A DNA stretch of 64,000 nt from the NCBI RefSeq assembly GCF_014898155.1, contig NZ_CP062938.1, positions 1,612,001-1,676,000 of the forward strand. Reading direction: 5' to 3'. Source of the DNA: Bifidobacterium eulemuris (GTDB lineage Bacteria > Actinomycetota > Actinomycetes > Actinomycetales > Bifidobacteriaceae). Numbering within the stretch: position 1 is the first letter of the stretch; the number at the start of each line of letters is the position of its first letter. This document shows positions 20,820-28,648 of the stretch, in pieces. The notes below the pieces were generated by a model, which ran no database searches, was not told the origin of the DNA, and saw only the letters and a list, made by a program, of their open reading frames with translations. A program made the translations under genes and the position numbers.

Positions 20820-21926
20820 ATGAACGCACCCCGCGCTGCCTCCAAGGCCGACCCCTCTGATATCCGCGTCATCAACCGTCTGCTCATGTTCGACCTGCTG
20901 TTCCCGCAGAACCGCATGTCCCGAGCCGAGCTCGGCCGCCAAACGGGACTTTCCCGCGTGGCCGCCTCCGAAGCCGCGTCAGACATGCTCGACAAGGCCA
21001 TTCTGCGCGAAAGCGGCACCGACGAGCGCGAAGGCCGCGGCAAACGCGGTCGCCTACTCACCATCGACCCCGACGTCTGGCGCATCGTCTCCATCGACCT
21101 TTCGCAGCCGTACGTCATGCGCGGCGCGCTGGTCAACCTGCAGGGCCGCATCGTGCACCGCATGGAGATTCCGCTGGAAGCCGCCAACACCGTCAGCCTT
21201 GACGACGTCATCGACACCATCCGCGAACTCATCGACCGCGCCGACGACCACGTGCTCGGCATCGGCATCTCCATCCCCGGCGTCGTGACCACCGAAGGCC
21301 GCGTCCTGCTGTCCGCCAACCTCGGTTGGGCGAACCTCGAACTGCGCGACCTCGTCGAAGGCGAGTTCGGCGTGCACACGCGCGTATGCAACGACGCCAA
21401 CACCGCGCTGCTCGCCGAGCGCTTCCTCGGCGACGGCGGCCCCGACACCCTGTTCATCCAGATCACCAGCGGCATCGGCGCCGCCGTGCTGGTCGACGAC
21501 AAACTGGTGTACGGCATCGGCCACGCGGCCGGCGAAATCGGCCACGTCGTCGTCGACCCGGACGGTCCCGAATGCCCCTGCGGCAAGCGCGGCTGCCTGG
21601 AAACGCTGATCTCGGCACCCGTGCTCCATGCACAGCTGATCAACAACCCCGACCAGCGCCAGGAAATCCTCACCCTCGCGGGCGAGCGGCTCGGCACCGC
21701 GCTGTCCGTGCCGGCGAGCCTGCTCGACCTGTCGGACGTGGCCATCTACGGCCCCGCGGACATCGTCGGCGAGACTTTCCTCAGCGCGGCCGAACAAACC
21801 GTCAACCGTCTCACCTCATCCCAATTCCACACCCCCACACGCGTCCGCCGATGCGAGCAGGGCGACGATATCGTGCTGTTGGGGCAGGCGGTCGCAGTGA
21901 TGCAAGCGCGCGTGGGGCGACTATGA
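20820..21926 (+). CDS. ROK-family transcriptional regulator (NagC/XylR type)
   Basis: The 368-aa protein has an N-terminal winged HTH (about 12-70; MSRAELGRQTGLSRVAASEAAS) followed by a ROK sugar-binding domain with GIGISIPGVV, ITSGIGAAV, GHAAGEIGHV and the zinc motif CPCGKRGCLE. ROK regulators repress carbohydrate genes and are released by a sugar or sugar phosphate. The start is ATG 20820, 6 bases after AAGGAGG; an upstream in-frame ATG at 20781 would bury that site. A ROK kinase gene begins about 80 bases downstream, suggesting joint control of sugar uptake or use. Confidence 0.93.
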   Translation: MNAPRAASKADPSDIRVINRLLMFDLLFPQNRMSRAELGRQTGLSRVAASEAASDMLDKAILRESGTDEREGRGKRGRLLTIDPDVWRIVSIDLSQPYVMRGALVNLQGRIVHRMEIPLEAANTVSLDDVIDTIRELIDRADDHVLGIGISIPGVVTTEGRVLLSANLGWANLELRDLVEGEFGVHTRVCNDANTALLAERFLGDGGPDTLFIQITSGIGAAVLVDDKLVYGIGHAAGEIGHVVVDPDGPECPCGKRGCLETLISAPVLHAQLINNPDQRQEILTLAGERLGTALSVPASLLDLSDVAIYGPADIVGETFLSAAEQTVNRLTSSQFHTPTRVRRCEQGDDIVLLGQAVAVMQARVGRL

Positions 21927-22006
21927 GACCCGCCGTGCGACCACCGAAACATACGTGCCACGATCTGCGCCGACGCGGTGACACGGCTCATCAGAAAGGA
22001 CCAATG

Positions 22007-22984
22007 ATGACATCATCTCTGCTGCTCGGCATCGATATAGGAGGCACCAAAATCATGGTGTGCCTGTATGACGCCGACCTGGCGCTGCTCGCCTCCACCT
22101 GCGCGCCGACCCCCGCCAGCGAAGGCGGTGACGCGATGATCGCTTCGGCGTGCGCGATGGCCGACACTCTGCTCGCCGACTTGGGCGCGGGGCAGGCCGA
22201 CACCCTCACCGAAGCGGGGCGCGCGTGGGCCACGGCCAACGCCGGAGAGCCGGCCACCATCGCCGCGATCGGCGTGGGCGCCGCAGGGCTGATCGATTCG
22301 GAGCATGGCGTTGTGACCGCGGCCTCTGACTCCTTCCACGGGTGGGCGGGCTATAACGCCCGCACCGCGCTGCAGCGCTGGTGCGACGTGCCGGTGGCGA
22401 TGGAGAACGATGTGAACGCCTTCCTGATCGCGCAGATGGCCAACCGCCCGCAGGATGAGCAGCGGCGCAGCGTGCTGGGGCTGATGCTCGGCACCGGCGT
22501 CGGCGGCGCGATGTGGCTCAACGGCGGCATCTTCCGCGGCACAGGGTATTCCGCCGGAGAGATCGGCCATATTCCCGGATTCGACGACGTACCCTGCACC
22601 TGTGGGGCGCGCGGACATTTGGAGGCGCTGGCCGGCGGACGCGGCATCGCCCGCCTGTGGCATGAGGCCACCGGAGGCGACGAGGACACCCGCGCCATCG
22701 GCGACTTGGCCCGTTCCGGCGACGAGCGCGCGCAGGCATTGTGGAGCCAGGCCGGCGACAGCGTGGCCAAGGCCGTGGCCATCTGCCAGTCGCTGCTTGA
22801 TATCGACGAGGTGGTGATCGGCGGCAGCGTGGCCAAATCGTGGGATCTGTTGGAGCCCGCGATCCGCCGCGGCATCGCCGCCTACCCCGTGCCCATCGCG
22901 CGTGAGGTGGCGATCACCCACGCCGATGACGGCGACGACACCGTGGCCCGAGGCGCCGCCGCCTCCGCGCGACTGCTGCTGTAG
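22007..22984 (+). CDS. ROK-family sugar kinase (glucokinase-like)
   Basis: The 325-aa protein has the ATP loop GIDIGGTK, catalytic ENDVNAF, LGTGVGGA and the ROK zinc region. That region reads CTCGARGHLE, with histidine in place of the usual last cysteine, a substitution that may still bind metal. It should phosphorylate glucose or a related sugar in the cytoplasm. ATG 22007 lies 6 bases after AGAAAGGA; ATG 22004 is only 3 bases away and less likely. It follows the ROK repressor and ends at a strong hairpin. Confidence 0.9.
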   Translation: MTSSLLLGIDIGGTKIMVCLYDADLALLASTCAPTPASEGGDAMIASACAMADTLLADLGAGQADTLTEAGRAWATANAGEPATIAAIGVGAAGLIDSEHGVVTAASDSFHGWAGYNARTALQRWCDVPVAMENDVNAFLIAQMANRPQDEQRRSVLGLMLGTGVGGAMWLNGGIFRGTGYSAGEIGHIPGFDDVPCTCGARGHLEALAGGRGIARLWHEATGGDEDTRAIGDLARSGDERAQALWSQAGDSVAKAVAICQSLLDIDEVVIGGSVAKSWDLLEPAIRRGIAAYPVPIAREVAITHADDGDDTVARGAAASARLLL

Positions 22985-23093
22985 CACCGTGATGCTGTGG
23001 CATCGTAGCACCGTAAACACTGTATGGCATAGCGCTGCGATGGCCACATACGGCACGAATACGACACATCCCTCATACGCATTGCAAACAGTC

Positions 23094-23142
23094 AGAAGAT
23101 CCCGTGAAACACGATGATTACCCATGTTTCACGGGATCTTCT
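23094..23142. terminator. Hairpin with an 18-bp perfect stem after the ROK kinase
   Basis: AGAAGATCCCGTGAAACA and TGTTTCACGGGATCTTCT pair perfectly around a 13-base loop. It lies 110 bases after the kinase stop and just before the DnaA-box cluster. There is no T-tract, so termination is inferred from structure. Confidence 0.75.
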
Positions 23143-23198
23143 GTTATCCCCGTCGGATTGTGCCGTAAAACATGATGGTCGATTGCGGGCAAGGTTGG

Positions 23199-23464
23199 TT
23201 ATCCACCAGGGGGCAAGGCAGTTATCCACCGTGCGCGGAGTTGAGTTATCCACTTACGCACATGATGTGGAAAGCGTTATCCACAGTTATGCACTGTTGA
23301 AAAAGTTATCCACATTAAGTTATCCACAGTCTAATTTCAGCGGAATTTCAACGATTTATTATCCACATTGGCTCGGTGGATAACTTGTGCACAACTCACC
23401 TGTGGGGATAACTGTGGATAACTTACGTGGTTTATCCACATTGTTTTCCACATGATGTGGAAAA
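23199..23464. other. Dense DnaA-box cluster (origin-like or DnaA-titration locus)
   Basis: Six perfect TTATCCACA boxes occur in about 165 bp: 23277, 23306, 23320, 23359 and 23432 on the plus strand, and 23413-23421 on the minus strand. Near-matches lie at 23199, 23222, 23246 and 23375-23383 (minus). A palindromic pair TTTTCCACA/TGTGGAAAA lies at 23444-23464. The stretch is more AT-rich than its surroundings. It lies between a sugar kinase and a rhomboid gene; no dnaA, dnaN or recF is in the window. It may be the chromosomal origin, a second origin segment, or a titration site. Confidence 0.85.
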
Positions 23465-23588
23465 CTACACGCGTGTAATTCACCGGCGGAAGTGAAGACT
23501 GCGTTGCACTTGGGATGATGCATCAGAGGCACCGCTCCGGTCCGGATGCGAGGCTCAAACGACCCGCGTCGATTATCCGGTTCGGACT

Positions 23589-23780
23589 ATCTGCGTTAGC
23601 GGTAGTGGAAACAAGAGAGCGCAAAGGTCGATCTGCGTTAGCGGTAGTGCCCTTTTGGCGTTATCGCGAGTACAACCGTTGAAATGGCGGAGCGGATACT
23701 TCATGTATCGCCCAAAGCACACTACCGCTAACGCAGATCGACCTCTGCAAGCCTGAAAATCCACTACCGCTAACGCAGAT
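23589..23780. repeat. 192-bp nested inverted-repeat element, copy B
   Basis: It is bounded by ATCTGCGTTAGCGGTAGTG at 23589 and its complement ending at 23780, with a second inverted pair inside. Length and order of parts equal copy A at 7086-7277. The copies differ mainly between the outer and inner repeats, while the 19-mers and core words are kept. It lies 125 bp after the DnaA boxes. No ORF is supported. Confidence 0.85.
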
Positions 23781-23897
23781 GCACCGCTCCGGACATCGAC
23801 ACGACACCGCCCCGCATGCGTGCTTCACCAGACTTCGCGCCTCGAATGACTCTTGCGGGCTGCAGCCGGGCGGGGGGGCAGCGTCACATCCGCGGAC

Positions 23898-24653
23898 TCA
23901 CATCCACAGATACGGCGTGCAGACCACGACCACGATCAGCAACAGCACCACCATGGCCGTACCGTAGATCCACATGCGCTGGGTGAACGAACGCCGGCGC
24001 AGCGCGGGCACGCCGGACACCAGCAGCCAGGTGAGCGCGCCGCCCACCACGAATCCGCCCACATGCGCCTGCCACGCGATATTGCCGACCACCAACGGCA
24101 TCAGAAAGTTGATGCCCATCCAGATCAGCATCGACCGAATATCCACACCGATGCGGCGATACACCACCAGCAGCGCGGCGAACAGGCCGAACAGCGCGCC
24201 GGACGCGCCATAGGCCGCGGTGAACCAGTCGCCGGTCAGCCGCGCCCATACGAGCAGCCCCACGCTGCCGCCGAATCCGGAGATCAGGTAGAGCGCGAGA
24301 TAACGCCAGTGGCCCATCATGCGCTCCAGAATCGGCCCTACGGAATATAGGGCCAGCATATTGAACAGAATATGCAGCATGCTGGGCGCGTGCAGGAACA
24401 TCGAGGTAAGCCACGTCCACGGGCGGAGCACCATCGTGGCGGGCATCACCATGCCGGCGGAGACCAATGCGGAGAAGACTTGCGGCATGAGCAGCCGCGT
24501 CAGCACCTCCACCAGCCACACCGCCACGCAGATGGCGATAATCGCCCATGTGATCACGGGCCCGCCGTTCTTCCATTCGTAGGCGATGGCTTTCTTGTTC
24601 AGACTGGGCACGGGGGACTGGGGGAACATGCTGAATCGTGTCATGAGCTCCAT
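23898..24653 (-). CDS. Rhomboid-family intramembrane serine protease
   Basis: The 251-aa protein has about six or seven membrane segments. The catalytic serine lies in YGASGALFG and the histidine in WQAHVGGFVVGG, with the conserved region MFLHAPSMLHILFNMLALYSVGPILE between. It cleaves membrane proteins within or near the bilayer; the substrate is unknown. ATG 24653 gives the family length. A longer frame up to 24839 would add a 60-residue Arg/Pro-rich leader without homology. A run of seven G lies just after the stop. Confidence 0.88.
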   Translation of the reverse strand: MELMTRFSMFPQSPVPSLNKKAIAYEWKNGGPVITWAIIAICVAVWLVEVLTRLLMPQVFSALVSAGMVMPATMVLRPWTWLTSMFLHAPSMLHILFNMLALYSVGPILERMMGHWRYLALYLISGFGGSVGLLVWARLTGDWFTAAYGASGALFGLFAALLVVYRRIGVDIRSMLIWMGINFLMPLVVGNIAWQAHVGGFVVGGALTWLLVSGVPALRRRSFTQRMWIYGTAMVVLLLIVVVVCTPYLWM

Positions 24654-24923
24654 GGTATCGGCTGGCCCGCGCTTTCGCCTCAGGCGTTCCGTCGGGGGCT
24701 TCGAGGCGGCCGGAGACGCGGGGCGGCGCAAGCCCATCGATAGGGATATCAGGTGGATGGGCGGCATATGGGGGCGCTCGAATTCGACCCGCCGCCGCCC
24801 GACACAACAAGCGCTATTCCTTGCGGCAATCTCACCCAATCGTCACAACAGCGGGATTAAGATGGAGAGCAGGGTCGGCCTGAATGGGCAGACTGGCCAA
24901 CATCCTCAGGGAAAGGAGCCGTC

Positions 24924-25142
24924 ATGGAGAATAAGTCTTCTAACGGTTGGAAGTTCTTCGCGCTGCTGTTCGGCGCGCTGCTCGCCGCTGCCGTGGGTCT
25001 GTATATCTACAAGCAGCAGAATCCGGATTACGATCCGTGGGAGGAGCCGTGGGAGAACAGCTCCTCGCCGGTGGATCTGGGTCTGGATAAGGCCGAGGAC
25101 GAGGCGGAGGCCGATGAGGTCGCCGCTCCGGAAGCCGCCTGA
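24924..25142 (+). CDS. Small single-pass membrane protein
   Basis: This 72-aa protein starts after GGAAAGGAG, an excellent ribosome site. Residues 9-29 form one membrane segment, followed by KQQNPDYDPWEEPWE and an acidic Ala/Glu/Asp tail. Such proteins are widely conserved but uncharacterised in bifidobacteria. It is divergent from the rhomboid gene and has its own terminator. Confidence 0.85.
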   Translation: MENKSSNGWKFFALLFGALLAAAVGLYIYKQQNPDYDPWEEPWENSSSPVDLGLDKAEDEAEADEVAAPEAA

Positions 25143-25162
25143 TACTTCACAATTCCGTTAGG

Positions 25163-25213
25163 ACGGGGGTCTCTGCGCGCAGTTCGTTCATTCTCTGCGC
25201 GCAGAGGCCCCCG
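25163..25213 (+). terminator. Rho-independent terminator after the small membrane protein
   Basis: ACGGGGG and CTCTGCGCGCAG pair with CTGCGCGCAGAG and CCCCCGT, giving a stem of about 19 bp with one mismatch and a 12-base loop. TTTGTTTGT follows. Confidence 0.9.
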
Positions 25214-25307
25214 TTTGTTTGTCACAATGGCGCCCAATGCGCGCCTGAACCATCCGTTTGATCTGTCAATGACGGGTTCTGACATCCGATTGGCGAGATA
25301 GGCCAAT

Positions 25308-25757
25308 TCACACGCCAAACTCGTGGGTTGTGGGTTCGAATCCCACGGGGGGTACCATCGCCTCCGGAGCTTCGGTTCCGGAGGCTTTTTGTTTCTCGCC
25401 TTTCCATTCGGCGATTTTTGAGCTGGTCATTCTTTGGATGTCGTCGGACAATCCTTCGATTTGTGCGTACATCGCTTGCGTTTGGCGATACAGGGTGTCA
25501 TCTGAAAGCGCGGCAACGGTGGTATGTAGCTCGTGCGCAATGATTAATACTTCTTGATAGGTCAGGCGGCCGGGCTTGCTGAGTTTCTGGCTCATGCCGG
25601 CAGTTGTGATGCCGAACAGTTTCGCAAAGTAGGACTGATTCTTTCCTTCGCCTGATGCTCCCATGAGTATGCGTAGATTGAAGCGCAGGATTTTGTCGGC
25701 ATAATCAGCGTCGAAAGCATCATCGCGGATGATTTGTGCGGCATCTGTTGCTGTCAT
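25308..25757 (-). CDS. HTH (XRE-like) regulator whose C-terminus is encoded by a tRNA remnant
   Basis: The 149-aa protein has an HTH region (YFAKLFGITTAGMSQKLSK, about 48-66) followed by helices. The start is ATG 25757, with GAGG five bases upstream. Its last 15-20 codons read the opposite strand of the tRNA fragment and terminator, giving the typical antisense-tRNA peptide VPPVGFEPTTH. The native protein probably ended earlier before recombination fused it to the att region. It is divergent from a second small HTH gene, so the pair looks like a phage-type repressor and Cro-like switch for excision or transfer. Confidence 0.78.
   Translation of the reverse strand: MTATDAAQIIRDDAFDADYADKILRFNLRILMGASGEGKNQSYFAKLFGITTAGMSQKLSKPGRLTYQEVLIIAHELHTTVAALSDDTLYRQTQAMYAQIEGLSDDIQRMTSSKIAEWKGEKQKASGTEAPEAMVPPVGFEPTTHEFGV
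25330..25357 (+). tRNA. tRNA 3'-end remnant (T-arm, acceptor strand and CCA only)
   Basis: GTGGG-TTCGAAT-CCCAC is a perfect T-arm, followed by GGGGGGT, discriminator A and CCA. No complementary 5' acceptor, D-arm or standard anticodon arm could be built upstream, so this is not a full gene. It looks like the copy of a tRNA end left at an attachment site. A CCTCCGGA hairpin typical of tRNA terminators follows at once. Confidence 0.75.
25360..25391 (+). terminator. Terminator following the tRNA remnant
   Basis: GCCTCCGGA pairs with TCCGGAGGC around a short loop, followed by TTTTTGTTT. It lies inside the 3' end of the minus-strand HTH gene. Confidence 0.85.
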
Positions 25758-25877
25758 CTTAACCTCTTGTTGCACTATTAAGCGTGAATTACTTACGATT
25801 CTAGTCCTTCGATTTGCGGTTAGTCAAACTATCCGCTATAGTGCTAACTGACAGTTAATATTAACAAAGGAGTGGTG
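25758..25877. promoter_or_regulatory. Divergent control region between the two HTH genes
   Basis: For the rightward gene, TTGCGG (25814-25819) and TATAGT (25837-25842) are spaced by 17 bp. GTTAATATTAAC (25854-25865) is a perfect 12-bp palindrome next to AAAGGAG. GTTAG/CTAAC half-sites flank the -10. The layout fits a two-repressor switch. Confidence 0.6.
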
Positions 25878-26087
25878 ATGAATCCGCTGAAGCAATGGGC
25901 GAAAGATCATGGCTGGTCCTATCAGGCAATCGCTAATGAGACTAGGCAGTCCAAAGCTTCCGTAACGCAGAAGATGAACGGGAAAGTGTGGTGGCAGGAG
26001 CCGGATTTGGCATGGTTTCGCGCGCACGGCTTGACGTCTGATTTCGTCATCGAGTCCACTCGCAAGGAATCGGAGGTGTTGTCTTAA
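25878..26087 (+). CDS. Small HTH protein (Cro-like)
   Basis: This 69-aa protein starts at ATG 25878 after AAAGGAG. YQAIANETRQSKASVTQKMNG resembles an XRE helix-turn-helix of a minimal Cro-type protein. It is transcribed away from the XRE-like gene at 25308-25757 and heads the rightward genes, so it probably sets the direction of the switch. Two GTG codons directly upstream in frame are less likely starts. Confidence 0.75.
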   Translation: MNPLKQWAKDHGWSYQAIANETRQSKASVTQKMNGKVWWQEPDLAWFRAHGLTSDFVIESTRKESEVLS

Positions 26088-26217
26088 TCGTCTAAGTAAA
26101 TGCCGGTTTCTGATGTTGGCGCACCAGAAACCGGCGGTGTAATCATCATCCGAGTTTCAAGGTCCGTTTCTTGCAGGATTCGACCTTGTTGCTCATGCAT
26201 TGATTGGAGTGATCACA

Positions 26218-26565
26218 ATGCACGACTTTACCAAGTCTTTTTGTAAGCCTAATGCCGCTGCTGAAAATCGAGGCGGGGAAAACAATGTTTTTCAAGTGGG
26301 AAATTCCGAGGAATCTCATTATTGGCTATCGCAGGTGGGCCATTACAGCGCGCGCGGTCGCAGGCTGGAGCGTCTTGCCGCCATCGCGGCATCCGGCTCA
26401 ATAGCGGCGGGTTTCCTTGGCCTCGTAGTCGTAGCCGGATTGCTACTTGCTGCAGCGGTCGGTTGTGCTTTGTCCGCGTTACACGCCGCCAATGAGGTTG
26501 ATGCGGCCATGACGCTGCTGGAATGGACGCTTGCCGCGCCGACTCGATCGGAGGTGCGCGCATGA
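26218..26565 (+). CDS. Small membrane protein of unknown function
   Basis: This 115-aa frame starts at ATG 26218 after GGAG. Residues about 52-92 are hydrophobic (IAASGSIAAGFLGLVVVAGLLLAAAV), probably one or two membrane segments. The next gene starts inside its stop codon (ATGA), supporting translation. A degenerate minus-strand copy of the ICE TTTTCCCC motif falls inside its early codons (26262-26284). No family is recognised. Confidence 0.6.
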   Translation: MHDFTKSFCKPNAAAENRGGENNVFQVGNSEESHYWLSQVGHYSARGRRLERLAAIAASGSIAAGFLGLVVVAGLLLAAAVGCALSALHAANEVDAAMTLLEWTLAAPTRSEVRA

Positions 26566-26861
26566 GCGACGCGATGACGATGTACGCGGGATCGATCGAC
26601 GTGCTGGCGGCGCGTGTGACCGGTGATATGACGGTCCGCGAGATTGTGGCGCTGGCGTACCTGGCCGGCCGTCGTGATCTCGCGTCGGAGGTGCGCGATG
26701 TGTCGGAGGGCCTGTCCTCGGCGGTCTGCGACTCGATGGAGCCGAACGAATTCTCACTTGGCGTGAAGATCGGTGCCGGGATCGTCGGAGCCGTCACGGA
26801 TTGCGAACGCGCCAACGTGTCGATGTGTCTGCATCCCGCCGGATCGGAGGTGGCGCGATGA
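26562..26861 (+). CDS. Small ICE protein of unknown function
   Basis: This 99-aa protein overlaps both neighbours by ATGA. TVREIVALAYLAGRRDLASEV may form helices, and two cysteines occur near the C-terminus. There is no membrane segment and no recognised family. Coupling to its neighbours indicates real translation in the operon that leads to the replication-type gene. Confidence 0.6.
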   Translation: MSDAMTMYAGSIDVLAARVTGDMTVREIVALAYLAGRRDLASEVRDVSEGLSSAVCDSMEPNEFSLGVKIGAGIVGAVTDCERANVSMCLHPAGSEVAR

Positions 26862-26992
26862 TGGTCGTCGCGATTCTGCTCGGCGTGCTCTTGTGGGCCG
26901 GTCTGATGCTGTGGGTGCTGGCCATGTGCCGCGCCGCCCACGCAGCCGATGCCGCCGACCATGAGTCGGGAGGCGGATGGCATGAGGGCTAA
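26858..26992 (+). CDS. Very small single-pass membrane protein
   Basis: This 44-aa frame starts at ATG 26858, four bases before the preceding stop, with GGAGG upstream. Residues 3-27 (VVAILLGVLLWAGLMLWVLAM) form one membrane segment, followed by His/Ala-rich residues. The next gene starts inside its last codons. Function unknown. Confidence 0.55.
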   Translation: MMVVAILLGVLLWAGLMLWVLAMCRAAHAADAADHESGGGWHEG

Positions 26993-27305
26993 GTTCACCC
27001 GCGCGCAGATTCGCTATCTCAATGCTTTGCCGGCCGTCGGTCGTGTGACCGAGGACCGCATCACCTACACCGAGGACTTCAAAATCCAGGTCCTTCTGCT
27101 CGATGCCATGGGCGAGGGGCCGGTGTCCATCTTCCGTCACGCGGGCCTGCCTCCCGAGCTGATCGGCTATAAGCGCATCGACCACTGCATGGCTCGCTGG
27201 CGTCGCAGTCCCGAGCTCGCGGACACTGCGCGGTCGATCCTCGCCAGCATCGGTCTCGACTCGCTCGCGGCCGATGTCGAACATATGGAGGTGAGATCGT
27301 CATGA
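26982..27305 (+). CDS. HTH protein resembling an IS3-type OrfA helix-turn-helix
   Basis: The 107-aa protein begins MRAKFTRAQ and contains YLNALPAVGRVTEDRITY, then GEGPVSIFRHAGLPPELIG and KRIDHCMARW. This pattern is shared with the 183-aa protein at 57164-57715 beside the pilus genes. It resembles the helix-turn-helix of IS3/IS150 OrfA proteins, without any transposase catalytic domain nearby, so it is probably a domesticated regulator. The end overlaps the next gene by ATGA. Confidence 0.65.
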   Translation: MRAKFTRAQIRYLNALPAVGRVTEDRITYTEDFKIQVLLLDAMGEGPVSIFRHAGLPPELIGYKRIDHCMARWRRSPELADTARSILASIGLDSLAADVEHMEVRSS

Positions 27306-28648
27306 GCTGGCAGTGCACGAGCTGGGCCCTGCGTGAGGCCCCGTGTCCGACCGCGACCTCGCGTCTGGTGCTGATCGCCCTGGCCGACCGTTGCCAGCCC
27401 GACGGGCGCAGCGCGTGGCCCTCGATCAAGACCCTGATGCTGGAGGCTCACACCTCCGAGGCATCCGTGCGCCGCGCGTTGAGGGACCTTGAAAAGGCGG
27501 GCGTGATCCGCCGGGGTAACCAGGAGTTGTCGCGATGGGACGAGCGTGGCAATCCGGTCCAGGCGCAGTACCGTCCCATCGTGTGGGAGTGCTGCATGGG
27601 CGTCGCCCTGGAGCAGGTGTCCGAGAAGCCCGGACGCCAGGCCCGCGAGGAGCGTGCGCGCCGCCGCGCCGAAGCCGGGAAAACCCCATCGCAGGAGCCC
27701 ACATCAGTATCCGAAAAATCCAGCCCTATCAAAATGATAGAGCTGGAAAACGGTGGAAACAAGCCAAAACCCAGCCCGATCAAAATGACTGGGCCGGAAA
27801 ACGATCCCCAACCGGTCGACACCCCCAGCTCTGTCACCAGTGACAGCGCCAGACTAGTCACCAGTGACAGGGCTGACCTATATATAACAAATCCAACAAC
27901 AAATACCCCCTCTGTCCCTTCGGGACATCTCCCCGGCGGGGAGGCCTCCGAGGACGAAGGGGCGGACGGCGAGTGGGTGGAATACCTCGCCGAGGTCGAG
28001 GCCGCGCCGGACCCGACCGACGGTCTCTCCGAATCCGATGCTGTCGCCGACGAGCTGCTGCGCCGACTGCACGACATCCGCTCCGGCGCTGGACTGACCA
28101 CGCCCGAGCCGACCGGCCGCGACCGCAAGGCCATCCGCGCCCTGCATCGCCGCTTGCAGGCCCTGCACGCCCCATTGAGCGCCTTCGACCTGATCGTCGT
28201 GACGCTGCGATGGGCCATCAACCGCGACTGGTGGGCCAAACGAATCCGCACCGGCCGCCAGCTCGCCCGCCTGTGGGACGAGATCGAGGACGACCGGGCC
28301 ATCGAGCAGCGCGCCGTCGCACGCCACACATCGGTCAGACCTGTCGAGCATCCGGACGCACGGCACGTCCACACGGCCGGCTGCACGCATGTGCGCCGTC
28401 TGCTCGACTGCGGTCGCGCCGTCGACGCCAACCCCGACCCGACCCGCCGCCGCGCCCACGCCGACCAGGTCCTCGCATGGCTGGAAGCAGGCGACGACAA
28501 CGCGTCGATCGCGGCCCGTCTCGCCGACCTGCTGCGCGAAGAGCGCGGACGGCGTGAGCGGGACATGGCCGAGCTCGCCCGCCAACGCGCGGCGAACGGC
28601 GGACGCATGTTCGCCGGCGCACGAGAATCCTTGGAGGTGGCGTCATGA
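27302..28648 (+). CDS. HTH_36-type replication initiator-like protein
   Basis: The 448-aa protein has an N-terminal winged HTH (about 18-80) with LVLIALADRC, SAWPSIKTLMLEAHTSEASVRRALRDLEKAG. Next come a Pro/Ser linker with two SPIKM repeats, an acidic region, and a domain ending in RDWWAKRIRTGRQLARLWDE, the kind seen at the end of phage and plasmid initiator or helicase-loader proteins. Ser/Thr codon use and local AT content rise in the linker. On an ICE it may drive short-term replication of the excised circle. It could also be a pure regulator. ATGA overlaps couple it on both sides. Confidence 0.72.
   Translation: MSWQCTSWALREAPCPTATSRLVLIALADRCQPDGRSAWPSIKTLMLEAHTSEASVRRALRDLEKAGVIRRGNQELSRWDERGNPVQAQYRPIVWECCMGVALEQVSEKPGRQAREERARRRAEAGKTPSQEPTSVSEKSSPIKMIELENGGNKPKPSPIKMTGPENDPQPVDTPSSVTSDSARLVTSDRADLYITNPTTNTPSVPSGHLPGGEASEDEGADGEWVEYLAEVEAAPDPTDGLSESDAVADELLRRLHDIRSGAGLTTPEPTGRDRKAIRALHRRLQALHAPLSAFDLIVVTLRWAINRDWWAKRIRTGRQLARLWDEIEDDRAIEQRAVARHTSVRPVEHPDARHVHTAGCTHVRRLLDCGRAVDANPDPTRRRAHADQVLAWLEAGDDNASIAARLADLLREERGRRERDMAELARQRAANGGRMFAGARESLEVAS

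Noticed and set aside
23142..23500. CRISPR-like array in the repeated TTATCCAC region
   Set aside because: The repeats are 9-bp DnaA boxes on both strands with irregular spacing, not 25-40-bp repeats with constant spacers.
25265..25357. Complete tRNA gene at the left ICE end
   Set aside because: Only the T-arm, 3' acceptor strand and CCA fit. A TTGGC/GCCAA stem with a 7-base loop exists upstream, but position 33 is not T and no 5' acceptor pairs with GGGGGGT.
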